A DNA stretch of 64,000 bases. Source: Phaseolus vulgaris (taxonomy: Eukaryota > Streptophyta > Magnoliopsida > Fabales > Fabaceae). The stretch covers positions 23,670,942-23,734,941 of the forward strand of contig NC_023753.2 in assembly GCF_000499845.2 (NCBI RefSeq), given 5' to 3'. Positions 35,453-46,090 of the stretch are shown here, in pieces. Position numbers and translations under genes: made by a program. The notes beneath the pieces are model-generated. The model was not told the origin of the DNA, did no database searches, and saw only the letters and a program-made list of their open reading frames with translations. Positions within the stretch are counted from its first letter, which is position 1. Every line of letters starts with the position of its first letter.

Positions 35453-36299
35453 TGTAACACCCCATAATTTACATATAACTATTACAATAAAAGTTCTACC
35501 AATTTCTATACAAACTTGGAGTTTGTCAAAACATTCCTAATACATGATTAGGATTTATAGAAATACAAATATTTACATATCCACAACTCAAAATAAAACT
35601 TTGAAACCTCTAAGGCTCTCCTGCACCTGTATGGTCATATGCTCGTGTACATAGTACAGTCATCGCAGTTCAAACACAACAAGAAAAGCAAGGGTAAGCT
35701 AGTGAAAATAGAATTTTATAATATACACACTTAAATCGAAAGAGAAAACCAAATTACATGATCAATTTCTCAAATTATTCAATTTTCTACAAATCTCAAC
35801 AATAAAACAATCACATAGATCTCACATGGATCTACACATCCAGAATACTCAACAAACAACGTCTTCCGGAAGACCCGTGTTAAGTAAGTCCTACCAAAGA
35901 CTAACACTTGATCCAAAGATTACCAGCGAATCCAACAGAAAGGATCAAGGTAAGTTCAATACAACCCAAGTTGTGCATCTCATATGTCACGGTGTGCATG
36001 AACTCCCCCATCAGCTTCTCACCACTTGATATCTTAGTCTATGTGACTTAGATCATCAGTGAAGCTCGGAGATCTCTGTTACCACATAGGCATCAATACT
36101 TAATACACAACAAACATGAGTCCATACATTATCCCAAATGTATGAATTCAATTCCGTACCATCCTGTCATACAATATCATTCAAAAAGTGATCAACAATA
36201 TTCAAAAGTCTATTTGACATAAAAAAATAACACTTTAATACTAAATCATCAAAATATAATATTTTTACAAATTTAAATAATATACAAACAAACAACCCA
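35453..36299 (-). repeat. 5' LTR of outer element, truncated
   Basis: Aligns with 15726-16572 with about 2.7 percent mismatches by eye. Similarity stops after ...acaaacaaaca at about 36299, though ttccctgcaa at 36353 hints at a diverged continuation. About 550 bp of the U3 end, normally holding the promoter, is missing or unrecognisable. Confidence 0.8.
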
Positions 36300-37918
36300 T
36301 TTCCCAAGAGAACTCGATATTCATTTGCATTTAATCTTGAACTAAGACAAACATTCCCTGCAACATACAAAAAACATATGAATATTTTTTAAAATACGAT
36401 GTTAGCTTAGTTTATGAGTATATCGTCTGATGTTTTGTGTGTGTTTCATTTGTTCTTTTATGTGTTGTATCAAACTTAAGAAAAAGACAACACAATGTTA
36501 TATCATCTGTTAGACGAAGCACTCGCGTCTTACATGATCTGTTTATTGAACATAAATAATCTTACAGACAATGCATATTGATGTTTTTTGTTCAGTACTT
36601 TTCATCACTTAATGAAAATTGCAGGGTGCTGGATTTTTCCTTAACATGAGGTGTTGACATTTGCATTCCTTTCTTAATTAAAGATTTTCACTCAAGTGAG
36701 GAATGAATAGAGAGAAATTAGATAATTTCAATAGATCCCACTCAAGTGAGTTATTCTCATTCAAAAACCTTATTATTATTCAAACGAGAATTCACTTGAA
36801 AGAAGTTGACTAATCTTAGTACAACATTGCTTAAACAAGTTATTACTAATCAAAGTGATGCACTTGAGAGAATTAGTTAGATCCTTGAATTCTCACTCAA
36901 GCTTGGAAGGAATATTCTCAAGCAACATCTATGCATTTGATTGACATTCTACAAAGAGAAATTTGTTTTTTATTTAAGGAATGTCACTCATGCAAAGAGA
37001 CTTCGTTTAAGTGACATTCATATGTTTCTTAATGGAATATTTTTTTTTGGTTTTATTTAGTTTTAAAGGTTAGAAATGATGTATACTATATTATAATACA
37101 TTATTTCATATGATTAGTTTATATTTATCAACGTATCTACATAAAATGTGATGAACAAACGTCTCACATCTAAATGAAACGAGTTTTTATATAGATGTGT
37201 GAAAGGTGAATTACAAACCGTTAGTATAATCTTATATGAGTATAATGTCTATATGAATATATGAGTGAGATATTCAATTTTTTTTAATAATCTAAATCAT
37301 ATAAATTAAAGTAACTCAATAAAAAGTTTTGACACTTATTTGAAGATGAAAATTCATCATGACTCACGAATAGCAAGTAGTTATATGTCATGTTCATGTT
37401 ACAAGTTGAGATCAAAATTATAGGATAATTTGATAATTGGGTATACAATAAAAATAATATACCAAACAAATGTTAATATTAAATGTTTAAACTTAATATA
37501 ATCTTCTAAAAGTAATTGTCAGTCTTTGTAATTATTTGTATGATCATTTGGGGATTTTACTAAGTATGTGATATGTATCTTATATTAGTTTTTTTTACTT
37601 ACATCTTATTCTTACTATTTTACCTTATTTGTGTTTATTATGAATATAATCTTCTCAAAATTCATTAAGTCTTATAACTATTTAACTATTTGTGTGATTA
37701 TTTTATAAACACTAAATGTGTATGAGGAAGTTCATTTAACTAAGTGTGTGATTATTAAATATTTATTTTATATTAAATTTTCTTAGTTATATTTTATTCT
37801 TACTATTTTATCTTGTTTGTGTTTATTGTATAATTGTGATGATTGTGTTGACATGAAAATGAACAATCATACAAGTATAAGATAAAATAATAATTAAAAA
37901 TAATTAGGTATGTGTTTG
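36300..37918. other. AT-rich intergenic sequence with repeated CTCAAGTGA motifs
   Basis: No gene seen. Between 36685 and 36900 the words cactcaagtgag, actcaagtgag, cacttgaaag, cacttgagag and ctcactcaagc recur. Similar words occur at 63895-63985. Confidence 0.5.
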
Positions 37919-38047
37919 CATTACTAGAAAATCATTAAATAAAAATTATTTTTGAAGAAAAAACAATTAGTTATTATATTAACTAAATTATATATTATTT
38001 TAGAGATTAAAAAATTATTAATATCTAAATTAATAATTGGTGTTAGA

Positions 38048-38130
38048 ACTAAGCTGCAACAGGGAGGACTCAAAGCCAAGTCCCTTGAAGAATGTCTATA
38101 AAAGTTTTAACCATTACACCAATCAAGTTT
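38048..38130 (-). repeat. tRNA/SINE-like A-box and B-box segment
   Basis: Minus strand shows ttggtgtaatggttaaaac (A-box-like) then ggctttgagtcctccctg (B-box-like), about 40 nt apart. A better copy lies at 39320-39431. Neither folds as an obvious intact tRNA. Confidence 0.35.
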
Positions 38131-38139
38131 TGTTGTCAT

Positions 38140-38410
38140 GTTATGATTATTATTATACTTATGAGTATGATTATCAATATTAATATAATTAATAAAATAA
38201 AAATTAATAACATTCTTCATATATTTAATAATAATATTATTATTAATATAATACTAATTATATTATTTAAATTATTATATTAATATTATTAATTTTATAA
38301 TATTAATAATATGTATAAACTAGTTATGGTTATTATTATTTATGAATATTAATTATGATTTTATAATTCTTCATATTATATTAATATTTTTAATATTATA
38401 TATATAATTT
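38140..38410. repeat. ATT/AAT microsatellite
   Basis: Interrupted atta/taat repeats with almost no G or C inside the element. Confidence 0.75.
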
Positions 38411-38420
38411 TTATGATAAT

Positions 38421-38640
38421 AATTGGTAGGTAATAGAGATTCGTGGGTGGTAGTTCGTAGGTAATAGAGATTCGTGGGTAATAGTTGGTAGGTAATAGAG
38501 ATCCATAGGTAAAAGTTGGTAGGTAATAAGATTCGTGGGTAATAGTTGGTAGGTAATGCTGAATTTACCTACGAATTCAGAATCTATGGGTAATGTCCGT
38601 AGGTAATGTTGTTCGTAGGTAAAAATTCGTAGATAATATT
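38421..38640. repeat. subterminal repeats, GGTAGGTAATAG type
   Basis: About ten copies of ggtaggtaatag/cgtgggtaatag separated by agattcgtgg, plus inverted tacctacgaattcag at 38575. Such subterminal arrays are transposase-binding regions in CACTA elements. Confidence 0.65.
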
Positions 38641-38785
38641 GATTTTTTTTTGTAGTGATTTAGTGATTTTCTAAAATAGTATTGAATTTAATCAATATAT
38701 CAACTAATTATTTCTGATATCTAAAATTAGTTTTTATTTAATGATTTTTTTATAGTATTCTGAGATATATTATTTTCAACTTTTG

Positions 38786-38844
<59 letters not shown>
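38786..38844. repeat. (TA)n microsatellite
   Basis: About 59 bases of uninterrupted TA dinucleotides, followed by cacaca. Confidence 0.95.
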
Positions 38845-38852
<8 letters not shown>

Positions 38853-39319
38853 TATATTTTAAATTTTTTAAGCAATTTTGAGTTCTAAATTAGATAGATT
38901 ATTTTTACTAAAAAGATAACTATATAATTTTTTTCCTTAAAAATAATTACCTTATATTATTTGCATAAAATTATTTATAGTTTTAAACTATATTATTTTA
39001 ATATTTTTAATATCATTTTCATAAAGTTATATATTTTTGAAACTACGTACTAAAAATATGAATATACAAGCGGTTACATTAATTAACTATGTTTACTAGT
39101 TATTATCTAAAATTTTGATACAAGTTTTTTAGGTTATCACACGATTTATTTTTTATAAAATCAAGTCAAAACTAAAAATAATACAACAAGCTAGATTTAA
39201 GCCTTGTGTTTTTTCTTCAATATATTATACCTGTTTAAACAATGACATTATTCTATAAAAATAAACAAAGAGTCACTACAAGAAAAAATGGTTTTAACCA
39301 TTAAGTGGTTTACCCTGGA

Positions 39320-39431
39320 TTGCGATTTCCCTTGCTAAAGCATCCCCCTTTGCAAGTAAAGGGCATCAGCCAAGATTCGAACCCAAGTCCTTCCAATAAG
39401 GAGGGAAGGGTTAACCACTAGACCAGAGAAG
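39320..39431 (-). repeat. tRNA/SINE-like segment inside CACTA element
   Basis: Minus strand tggtctagtggttaa fits a Pol III A box and gggttcgaatc fits a B box, about 35 nt apart. The rest does not form a convincing cloverleaf. It may be a SINE head or tRNA relic carried by the element. Confidence 0.45.
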
Positions 39432-39435
39432 TTCT

Positions 39436-39780
39436 TTGATCATATTATCATTTTTATTTTACTTATTATTATTAACATAATTTATACATATTAATATTAT
39501 ATTAACATTATTATTAATATTATTATTATAATTAATATTATATTCATATTATTAATATTTATTAATATTATTCATATTATTAATATTTATTAATATTATT
39601 CATATTATTACTATTATTATTATTATTATTATTAATATTATTATTAATATTATTATAAATATTATTATAAATATTATTATTAATATTATTATTAATAATA
39701 TTATTAATATTATTATAAATATTATTATTAATATTATTATAAATATTTTTATAAATATTATTATTAATATTATTATAATG
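39436..39780. repeat. ATT microsatellite
   Basis: Long interrupted (ATT)n/(TAT)n array. Open frames of Asn/Ile repeats on the minus strand come from it. Confidence 0.9.
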
Positions 39781-40169
39781 AATAGTTTCCGGTGTCTGAT
39801 TCTTCAAAATTTGATACTGCAAATGTAACCAAAAAATAAATTATGATGATGTATATATGTGATAAGTTAATGTCACTTCACAAACAACTTATTTTTACTT
39901 ATTGAAATTCATAAAAACAATCTTTAAGAATTGAATAATAATTTCAATTAATGAAGTGCCTTTGACTTAAGTTCAAAGCATATTTAAATATATATACCAG
40001 TTTAGGCTAAACTCACTAAAAAAAATTAATTATATCTATTTATTAAGAATTGAGAAAATATAAAATATTTTATTGATGTTTTACAATAAACTTTTGACAC
40101 TTAAAAAAAATTAAAAAACTCTATTATTTTGATGAGATTTTAGAATAAATATTTAGAATTTAACGAAGG

Positions 40170-40545
40170 TTTTAAAATAAACCTTTGGAAATTAACGAAG
40201 GTTAAAAAAATCTTTGTTATTTTATGGAGGTTTTAAAATAAACCTTTGTAAATTAACAAAGGTTAAAAAAACCTTCGTTTTTTTGTGGAGGTTTTAAAAT
40301 AAACCTTTGGAAATTAACGAAGGTTAAAAAAACCTTCGTTATTTTGCGGAGGTTTTAAAATAAACCTTTGGAAATTAATAAAGGTTAAAAAAACCTCTGT
40401 TATTTTACTGAGGTTTTAGAATAAACCTTTGGAATTTAGCTAAGGTTAAAAAACCTCCGTTATTTTGTTGAGGTTTTAGAAAAAACCTCCATTAATTAAA
40501 TCAATTCCTAAGGTTATATTAACCTCCACTAAATAACCTCTATGA
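40170..40545. repeat. array of about 61-bp units with internal hairpins
   Basis: Five to six units of the form ggaggttttaaaataaacc...; the clearest contains aacgaaggtt, a short A run and aaccttcgtt, a perfect 10-bp hairpin. The array forms the right subterminal region of the CACTA element. Confidence 0.8.
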
Positions 40546-40569
40546 AAACCTTTTTTTCTTGTAGTGAGT

Positions 40570-42165
40570 GAATTATTGTTTGGTGGTCAAGATTTATTTG
40601 GTAAGAGAAAACGTAATAATTCCTTTTTGGTGAGAAAATAAAATATGAACATGTTACCTCAACTCAAATGGATGAATAATTTTTACATATATATGTTAAA
40701 GAAATTTATGATACAATTAACTATTAAGAAAATCATAAAATTTGTATTTAAAATCATTTTTTACTGTTACGAACCCAACTGTTTTGGACACTCCGATACT
40801 CGGTATCAACTGATCAATAGTTATAAGTAAAATGTATTAAGATATAAGTATATTAACTTATGCTAAACCGTACAGAAAATTATGTATTATTAGATAATAC
40901 ATTCTTAATCATGATACACATACTAATCTCGGATCAATAGTAAAAGAATATATCAAGATCATATAAATATACACAACAATCAAAACAAAGATACATAATT
41001 ATTACAACCAAAGCAAAGATACGTCATTATTATAGAATTTAGCATTAGCATACCAAATACTTACTTTGAGTATCGGATAATTTGAAGAAGAAAAAAAAAC
41101 ACTATAAAAAATAATTTGATGAACAAGTAGAAAAGACTATATCAACCCCTTATAAAAAATAATTCTATTATTATCTTAAACTTTACTTTATTCATATAAA
41201 ATTTCCCTCTTTAGCTCTCTTCACATTCAATTTCCACTCTATATCTTAACATTGTTTCTTCTATTATTTGTTACATAAAAAAATATAAAGTTGATAAGCC
41301 ACTTTATTGTTTCACATTCGGTTAGCAAGTTGATATGCCTAATTTGAATTTTATATTATAATTAAACTAATTTTTAAGTACTTGAGTATGCCAAAGTGAA
41401 GAAGGCTCTAAGTAAACTAATATAAAGTGAATAATTTCAATAAAAAAAATCAACAATTGATTAAGGATTGTTTGGAGAAAACATCTTCCTAAATATTCCA
41501 TATTGTTTTCATACCAAATGACAAAGGGGATGAAGCATTGTGTGGCTGCCGTCTTGTTGATCCAAACAAGAATTGTCATATCAGAACAATGAAAAAGGCA
41601 TTTAGCCATAATTTTCTGTATTTATTATTAATTTACTAGTAAAGGCAAAAAGTTAGGTTTTCCTCTCTCCATCATAATTGGCTTTTCATTCGGTTTTATC
41701 AGAGAGGACAAGAGTGTTTAGCAGAAGCCGTCTCATTGGAACAAAGCTGAATAATTGGCACCACCAATACCTTTAATCAGGTTTCAAGTTTTAAAAAAAT
41801 AAAACAAAATTCATACAATTGGTTTAGATATTTGATGGTTTAGTATTTAATAAAATATGAATTCTATACTGTCATTTAAGTTGATTTAGATATGTGGCTT
41901 AAATTAATTTTATAATTAAAGTAAAGTTTAAATTAAATGGAAATTTAATTAAGTGATTATATGTTTAAGTTGTCCTAGAGGTCTAAAATAGTCAATTTGA
42001 GTTAGTTATATCTAATCACATGTATTTTGCTTTAGAACGGTAGATTGAAATTGTTATAAATTGAAATCAATTCCTGTATGTTATTTGAAAATAATGATAT
42101 TTGAATATAAGATGTTTATTTTGAGTTTAGATAAGTTTATTTGCAATTTGTACTAGAAAATGATT
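40570..42165. other. AT-rich intergenic sequence, no gene seen
   Basis: No recognisable coding region. An open frame at 41367-41609 (minus) has no family motif. Confidence 0.5.
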
Positions 42166-42169
42166 TTTT

Positions 42170-43330
42170 TAAGTATTTGAGTTTACAAATTTCCTATTAC
42201 CATAAATTTGTGGGTTGTAGTATTCGTATAAATTACTCACAGATACATTCATGGGTAATATTACCGATACAAATAAATTTATAGGTAAATCATGAATACC
42301 TTCATACCAAAAGTCGTGAGTAAGTGTTGCAAGCATCCATGATATTATTGTTTTTATTCTTTTGCATTTGTAAAATGCAATCCAACATATATAATCCAAA
42401 TTAATTTCAAACATAATCTATTGCACTAATACTATGTATTGCACCTACAATATTTACTACAACAATCAAACATCATATAATATAATGACTCAATCATAAA
42501 ACAAAATTCAAAATTAATTTCATATTTAAATTTAAACATAACATAATTCAGAATGCAAGTCAAGTTGATATATAATATACAATCAAAATAAACTTTGAAA
42601 CATAATCCAAGATCCAAACACTTAAGATAAATTAGCTAAATGTAATCAAAATAAAGTAGAAACATAGTCAAAATAAAGTTCTTAATAATATGTATAATTG
42701 ATATGTTCATGACGACATTGTTCAGACTCATTTTCTTGTTGGTTGAGTGGTTGTTTTTGCTCCTTCACTTCTTCATATTATTGATCTTCAAATGTGCTTC
42801 ATGCATGAAGCGGAAGGAAAGGAAGGACAACAATAACGAATGATTTCAATTGTTGACTAACTCTCTCATTGTCTTCCATATAATTATAGAGTTCTTTTAA
42901 CTCCATAATTTCTTGTGAATCATGAAAGGAAGTAGAACCTCTATGATGCATGAGACTATCACAAAATTTAAAGTTATGTGCAAGCTCTTCAACCTTGTAG
43001 TTTCGACCTTTCTTCTTGCCGCCTATAGTAAGAAGCCAACTTTCAACCCTTATTATGTCTTTCTCTGCAAGATCTACAATGGATGATTCAAATTGTCCAA
43101 TACAAGATGCAATCTCCGATCTAGCTTGAGAAAATATACTCTGAAATGCTTCCTATTATATTCATACATGAAAATGATCTCATATATATAATAAACATAT
43201 AAAATGTAAATTAAAATAACAAAAAAAAAACTTCTACATGTGTTTGTCTAGATCTTTTGTATATGAACTTGTTTATATACCTCATCAATATGTGTAGGAT
43301 AACCCAACTCCTTTGTCTAGAAACAAACAC
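42170..43330 (-). mobile_element. relic of a CACTA (En/Spm) element
   Basis: 42175-42330 has taccataaatttgtgggt and attcatgggtaatatt-type subterminal repeats like those of 38421-38640. To its right on the minus strand lies a transposase-associated fragment (42799-43152). Words such as aatttcaaacataatcc recur beyond the two later insertions (near 42540, 44700 and 52505), suggesting that the Pack-MULE and the second Tat element both landed in this older relic. Confidence 0.5.
42799..43152 (-). pseudogene. CACTA transposase-associated fragment (Transposase_24-like)
   Basis: An open stretch of 117 codons after an acceptor-like aatag and ending at TGA 42801-42799. It contains ESWLLTIGGKKKGRNYKVEE, resembling the GGKKKGRVYG motif of plant En/Spm-associated Transposase_24 proteins, followed by a charged helix (ELKELYNYMEDNERVSQQLK). 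It has no start codon and is probably one exon of a decayed gene. Confidence 0.55.
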
Positions 43331-43341
43331 AATTAGTATTA

Positions 43342-44624
43342 GGTTTAATTACCTTATTCATCCCTACATTTTGGGCCAATAGTCAATTTAGTATAGTGGT
43401 TTTAAAAAAAACCAATTTGGTCCTTATGTTTTTTAAAATGTATCCAAATTGGTCCTTTCCGTTAAATCTCAGCTTACGATGTCAAGTATTGCTTATGTGG
43501 TAGACAGAGGTGCTTATGTGGCAGAGAAATGTGAGATTGAGAGATATGGCCCACAAATCGAAACTCAACTCCTCATCTTTTCTTTTCTCTCTCCAATCAT
43601 GATGAGTGGGTGAAAGATCTCGAAATTCAGGAGCCACCTCTTGAGGATGATTTTGGTGATGACAACATTGGAAGCATTACCTTCCCACCTTCTCGTGATG
43701 ATGGTAGAACGATTGCAAGAAACACATCTCAGTTGATTCGACATCCAGATCCCAATATTTGAAAAGATATAATGAATGCCAATAGTCTGGTCCAGTCCCT
43801 AAACCCAGCCTCAACTGCAACTCATATATCAGGCATTGGTATAAAAGCTATCCCCTCCCTTTCACACTTCTTCATTCTTCGCTCTGTCATTTTGTCAAGC
43901 AATCTTATAGGTCCGCTTTTCTGAGAGAAAAATCTTACCCTTAACATCACTCCCTCTTCAAAGTCAAGCTTAAGAACTCATGAATCAACCCAACCTATAC
44001 TTTTTCACCTCCAATGTTCACAAATCAAACTTGTGCCCATTTGAATAAGGAGACACCAAGGGAAGCGAGTTCAACAAATCAAACTTCCTATTATCGTCCA
44101 ATTCCAAATCCAAATCCAAATCCTTCCAATAATTCATCGGAAACCTAAACATCTGCTTAGTCGAATCCTCGTCAACAATGAACTCCCTCTCATGAGCACT
44201 CACGGCGAGAAGTGGGTCCCACTTCACCAACTCAAGCACCCTCTTGCCATCGCTGACAACCGCAATTTTGAAAAGGTCGGGGTATTTGGAGACCCTGTCG
44301 CGAAAATCGTTGGGGATGCCGAAGAGGGTTCTGCAATGGTGGATTTTGCTGAGAGGGAGAAGAGGGTTCTGCAATGGTGGATTTTGATTTCTGTGCCACA
44401 TCTCTCAATCTCATATCTCTCTACCACATAAACACCTCTCTCTGCCACATAAGCACATCTCTCTGCCACATAAGCAATATTTGACGACGTTAGCTGATAT
44501 TTAACGGAAAGAACCAATTTAGATACATTTAAAAAAACATAGGGACCAAATTGATTTTTTTAAAAACCACTATACTAAATTGACTATTGACCTGAAATGT
44601 AGGGATGAATAAGGTAATTATACC
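43342..44624. mobile_element. Pack-MULE carrying a PORR gene fragment
   Basis: Long terminal inverted repeats of about 210-230 bp: ggtttaattaccttattcat at the left is matched by atgaataaggtaattatacc at the right, and pairing continues through aattggtcc..ttccgttaaat and repeated gcttatgtggcagag. Nine-base flanks ttagtatta and ataatatta agree at 7 of 9 positions, as expected for an old Mutator target duplication. The interior holds a PORR-domain fragment and another unidentified fragment (43600-43765, plus strand, EPPLEDDFGDDNIGSITFPP), but no transposase. Confidence 0.82.
43947..44326 (-). pseudogene. captured PORR-domain gene fragment
   Basis: Reading from 44326: FGIPNDFRDRVSKYPDLFKI, VLELVKWDPLLAVSA, MFRFPMNYW, NSLPLVSPYSNG, then after two TGA codons (where Trp is likely) HEFLSLTL. 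This is the order of the plant PORR domain, an RNA-binding domain of organelle intron-splicing proteins (WTF1 family). The N-terminal targeting region and most of the gene are absent. A 27-bp direct duplication (44322-44348 and 44360-44386) lies at its start. Decay means it is unlikely to make a protein. Confidence 0.78.
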
Positions 44625-44827
44625 ATAATATTATTCAAATGCAATAAAATATTATCTAGGATATCATATAAGTTAAATTAATTTCAATTGTAATTAAAAA
44701 TCAATTTCAAACATAATCCAAAATCTAAATTAAATTTAATTAAATATCCAAAAACCTATATATATATAATGTTATTTATGCACCTATAATAATTATTGCA
44801 ATATTCAAATGTTATAGAATATGATAG

Positions 44828-45304
44828 GATACCTGTATAGGTTGAGGGGCCTAGATAGTACTTACTGGACATACAATTGTTGATGTGTTGGTGATATCCT
44901 GATTATTTCAAGTCTCATTCTTCAAATTTTGATGCTCGGTCGATCGGGGGTTTACCCGCAAAAGGTACTCCGACGCTTAAGTAAGTATTGTAGTTTAACC
45001 GTGTATTTTGGTTAAATGGGAAAAACTTACCGTACTCCTTCACATAGGGCTCTATTTATAGTATTGACTTATGGGCTTTAACCCTGATGGAACATTAGTT
45101 ATATTAATTGATATGCATAGTGGTTCCTTGATACTAGGAACGTGTATCTTTTAGTTAATAAGTTATTCCTGCATATTTCGGGATGTACATTGACTCATTC
45201 AACGCTACTTATAACTGATGTTACTTACTACATTTCCTATGTTCTTTGACTAGGGCGATCGGTCACCGAGACCGGAACTGGTCCATCCGATACCGACTAG
45301 TACA
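44828..45304 (-). repeat. 3' LTR of second Tat element
   Basis: 477 bp. Minus-strand start TGTACTAGTCGGTATCGG. Minus-strand TATA box TATAAATAGAG corresponds to 45051-45060. The terminal TG/CA at the left end is mutated (gata instead of tgta). Confidence 0.85.
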
Positions 45305-45355
45305 CTTGCCCCCCAAGCTCGAAGAAACTAATTTCTGAAGAGTCGGAGATGACTG

Positions 45356-46090
45356 TTGGAGTTCCCGGTCGTTCCAGTCGATGTAGTGCCCCCAATCACC
45401 ATTGTCCCTCCGATGAATCCAAAGAGGGGTCGTCCGGCTAAGACAGTCCAACAAAATGCAGAGGTAGGGTCATCCTCTCGACAACCTTCTATGCTTAACC
45501 CCCTCTTGCAATTGGCGTCGGGGGTACAAATTGTAATATCACCGGAGGACGAAAGCATTCTAGCGGTTGTCCCTACCAATAACCTGATTTCGAAGTTGAT
45601 TGAGCTGCAGAGTCGGGCACTGGTGGTTGGTCGAACTCTTGAAGAAGTGTCTACTAGCTCTTTGAAAGCTACATTGGAGGCGATGGAAGCATTCTAAGAA
45701 AAAATGTGCCAAGATAATGTTGCAGCCAAGAAGGCCCAACAGGCTCTGAAATCCGAGGTAGAGGCGGTAAAGGCCGAGCTTGCCAAGGAAAAGGCTGAAG
45801 CTGGAGAAAGAGAGAAAATACTATCCACTGAGATGGAGAAGTGTCACTCCTTCATGCTGTGTATAAGTGAAGATTGCTTTCACCAAGGCCTTCGGCAAAC
45901 AACCTTTTATCACAGTGTACCTACCGAAGATCCTCGATACGACATGGACCAAGATGTGGTGGATTGGAAGTTGGTGCCAATTGGCGACAATGCCGATACT
46001 AGCATGAAGGAAACCGCAGGTGGGGAGAATGCCATCAACCCTCAGGCTGAGCCAAAACCATCTTTTGAAGAACTTTTTAATCCTTTATAA
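45356..46090 (+). pseudogene. antisense gene of second Tat element, coiled-coil exon
   Basis: Encoded on the plus strand, opposite to pol, starting about 50 bp from the LTR. It has an AT-hook-like NPKRGRPAKTVQ, then helices; TAA at 45695-45697 interrupts the same frame; after it comes a coiled coil (ALKSEVEAVKAELAKEKAEA) and a C-terminal motif (YDMDQDVVDWKLVPI) that parallels YDSTHHIVDGKVVPL of antisense gene 2 in the inner element. The Transposase_28-like first exon is absent. The family has no established function. Confidence 0.65.

Larger units (their letters stand above)
15726..36299 (-). mobile_element. outer Ty3 chromovirus (Tekay-like), nested, broken
   Basis: A minus-strand LTR retrotransposon. 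Its LTRs begin TGTAACAGCG and end GGGGTGTTACA when read on the minus strand. The primer-binding site fits tRNA-iMet. Minus-strand coding order is gag, zinc knuckles, protease, reverse transcriptase, RNase H, integrase and a C-terminal chromodomain, as in Tekay/Del chromoviruses. The 3' LTR (left) is split by a 13.4-kb Tat element. The 5' LTR (right) is truncated, so no target duplication can be read. The LTR copies differ at roughly 23 of about 847 aligned bases by my count, more than the inner element's LTRs. At least seven stops or frameshifts make it incapable of producing its proteins. Confidence 0.88.
37919..38757. mobile_element. non-autonomous DNA element with long inverted arms
   Basis: tactagaaaatcattaaat at 37922 is matched in inverted form by atttaatgattttttatagta at 38737-38757, and similarity of the arms extends about 80 bp inward. 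The right arm contains ttttttttgtagtg (38650-38657), an inverted CACTACAA terminus. The interior has a tRNA-like segment, an AT microsatellite and subterminal repeats, the same order as in the clear CACTA element at 39274. I could not find a matching target duplication, so exact ends and class are uncertain. Confidence 0.5.
39274..40566. mobile_element. non-autonomous CACTA element with perfect ends
   Basis: Begins CACTACAAGAAAAAATGG and ends TTTTTTTCTTGTAGTG. The first 13 bases pair with the inverted end. Flanks agt (39271-39273) and agt (40567-40569) give the 3-bp target duplication typical of CACTA elements. The interior holds a tRNA-like segment, an ATT microsatellite (39436-39780) and an array of hairpin repeats (40170-40545), with no transposase, so it would depend on an enzyme supplied elsewhere. 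Confidence 0.88.

Noticed and set aside
38140..39780. CRISPR-like array
   Set aside because: The repeats are AT microsatellites and transposon subterminal repeats in plant DNA; no spacer pattern.
39580..39822. Asn/Ile-rich open frame
   Set aside because: Translation of an ATT microsatellite.
44018..44401. Complete small gene on the minus strand of the Pack-MULE
   Set aside because: It is a PORR fragment without an N-terminus, interrupted by TGA codons and flanked by the transposon's inverted repeats; the first 25 codons come from duplicated element sequence.
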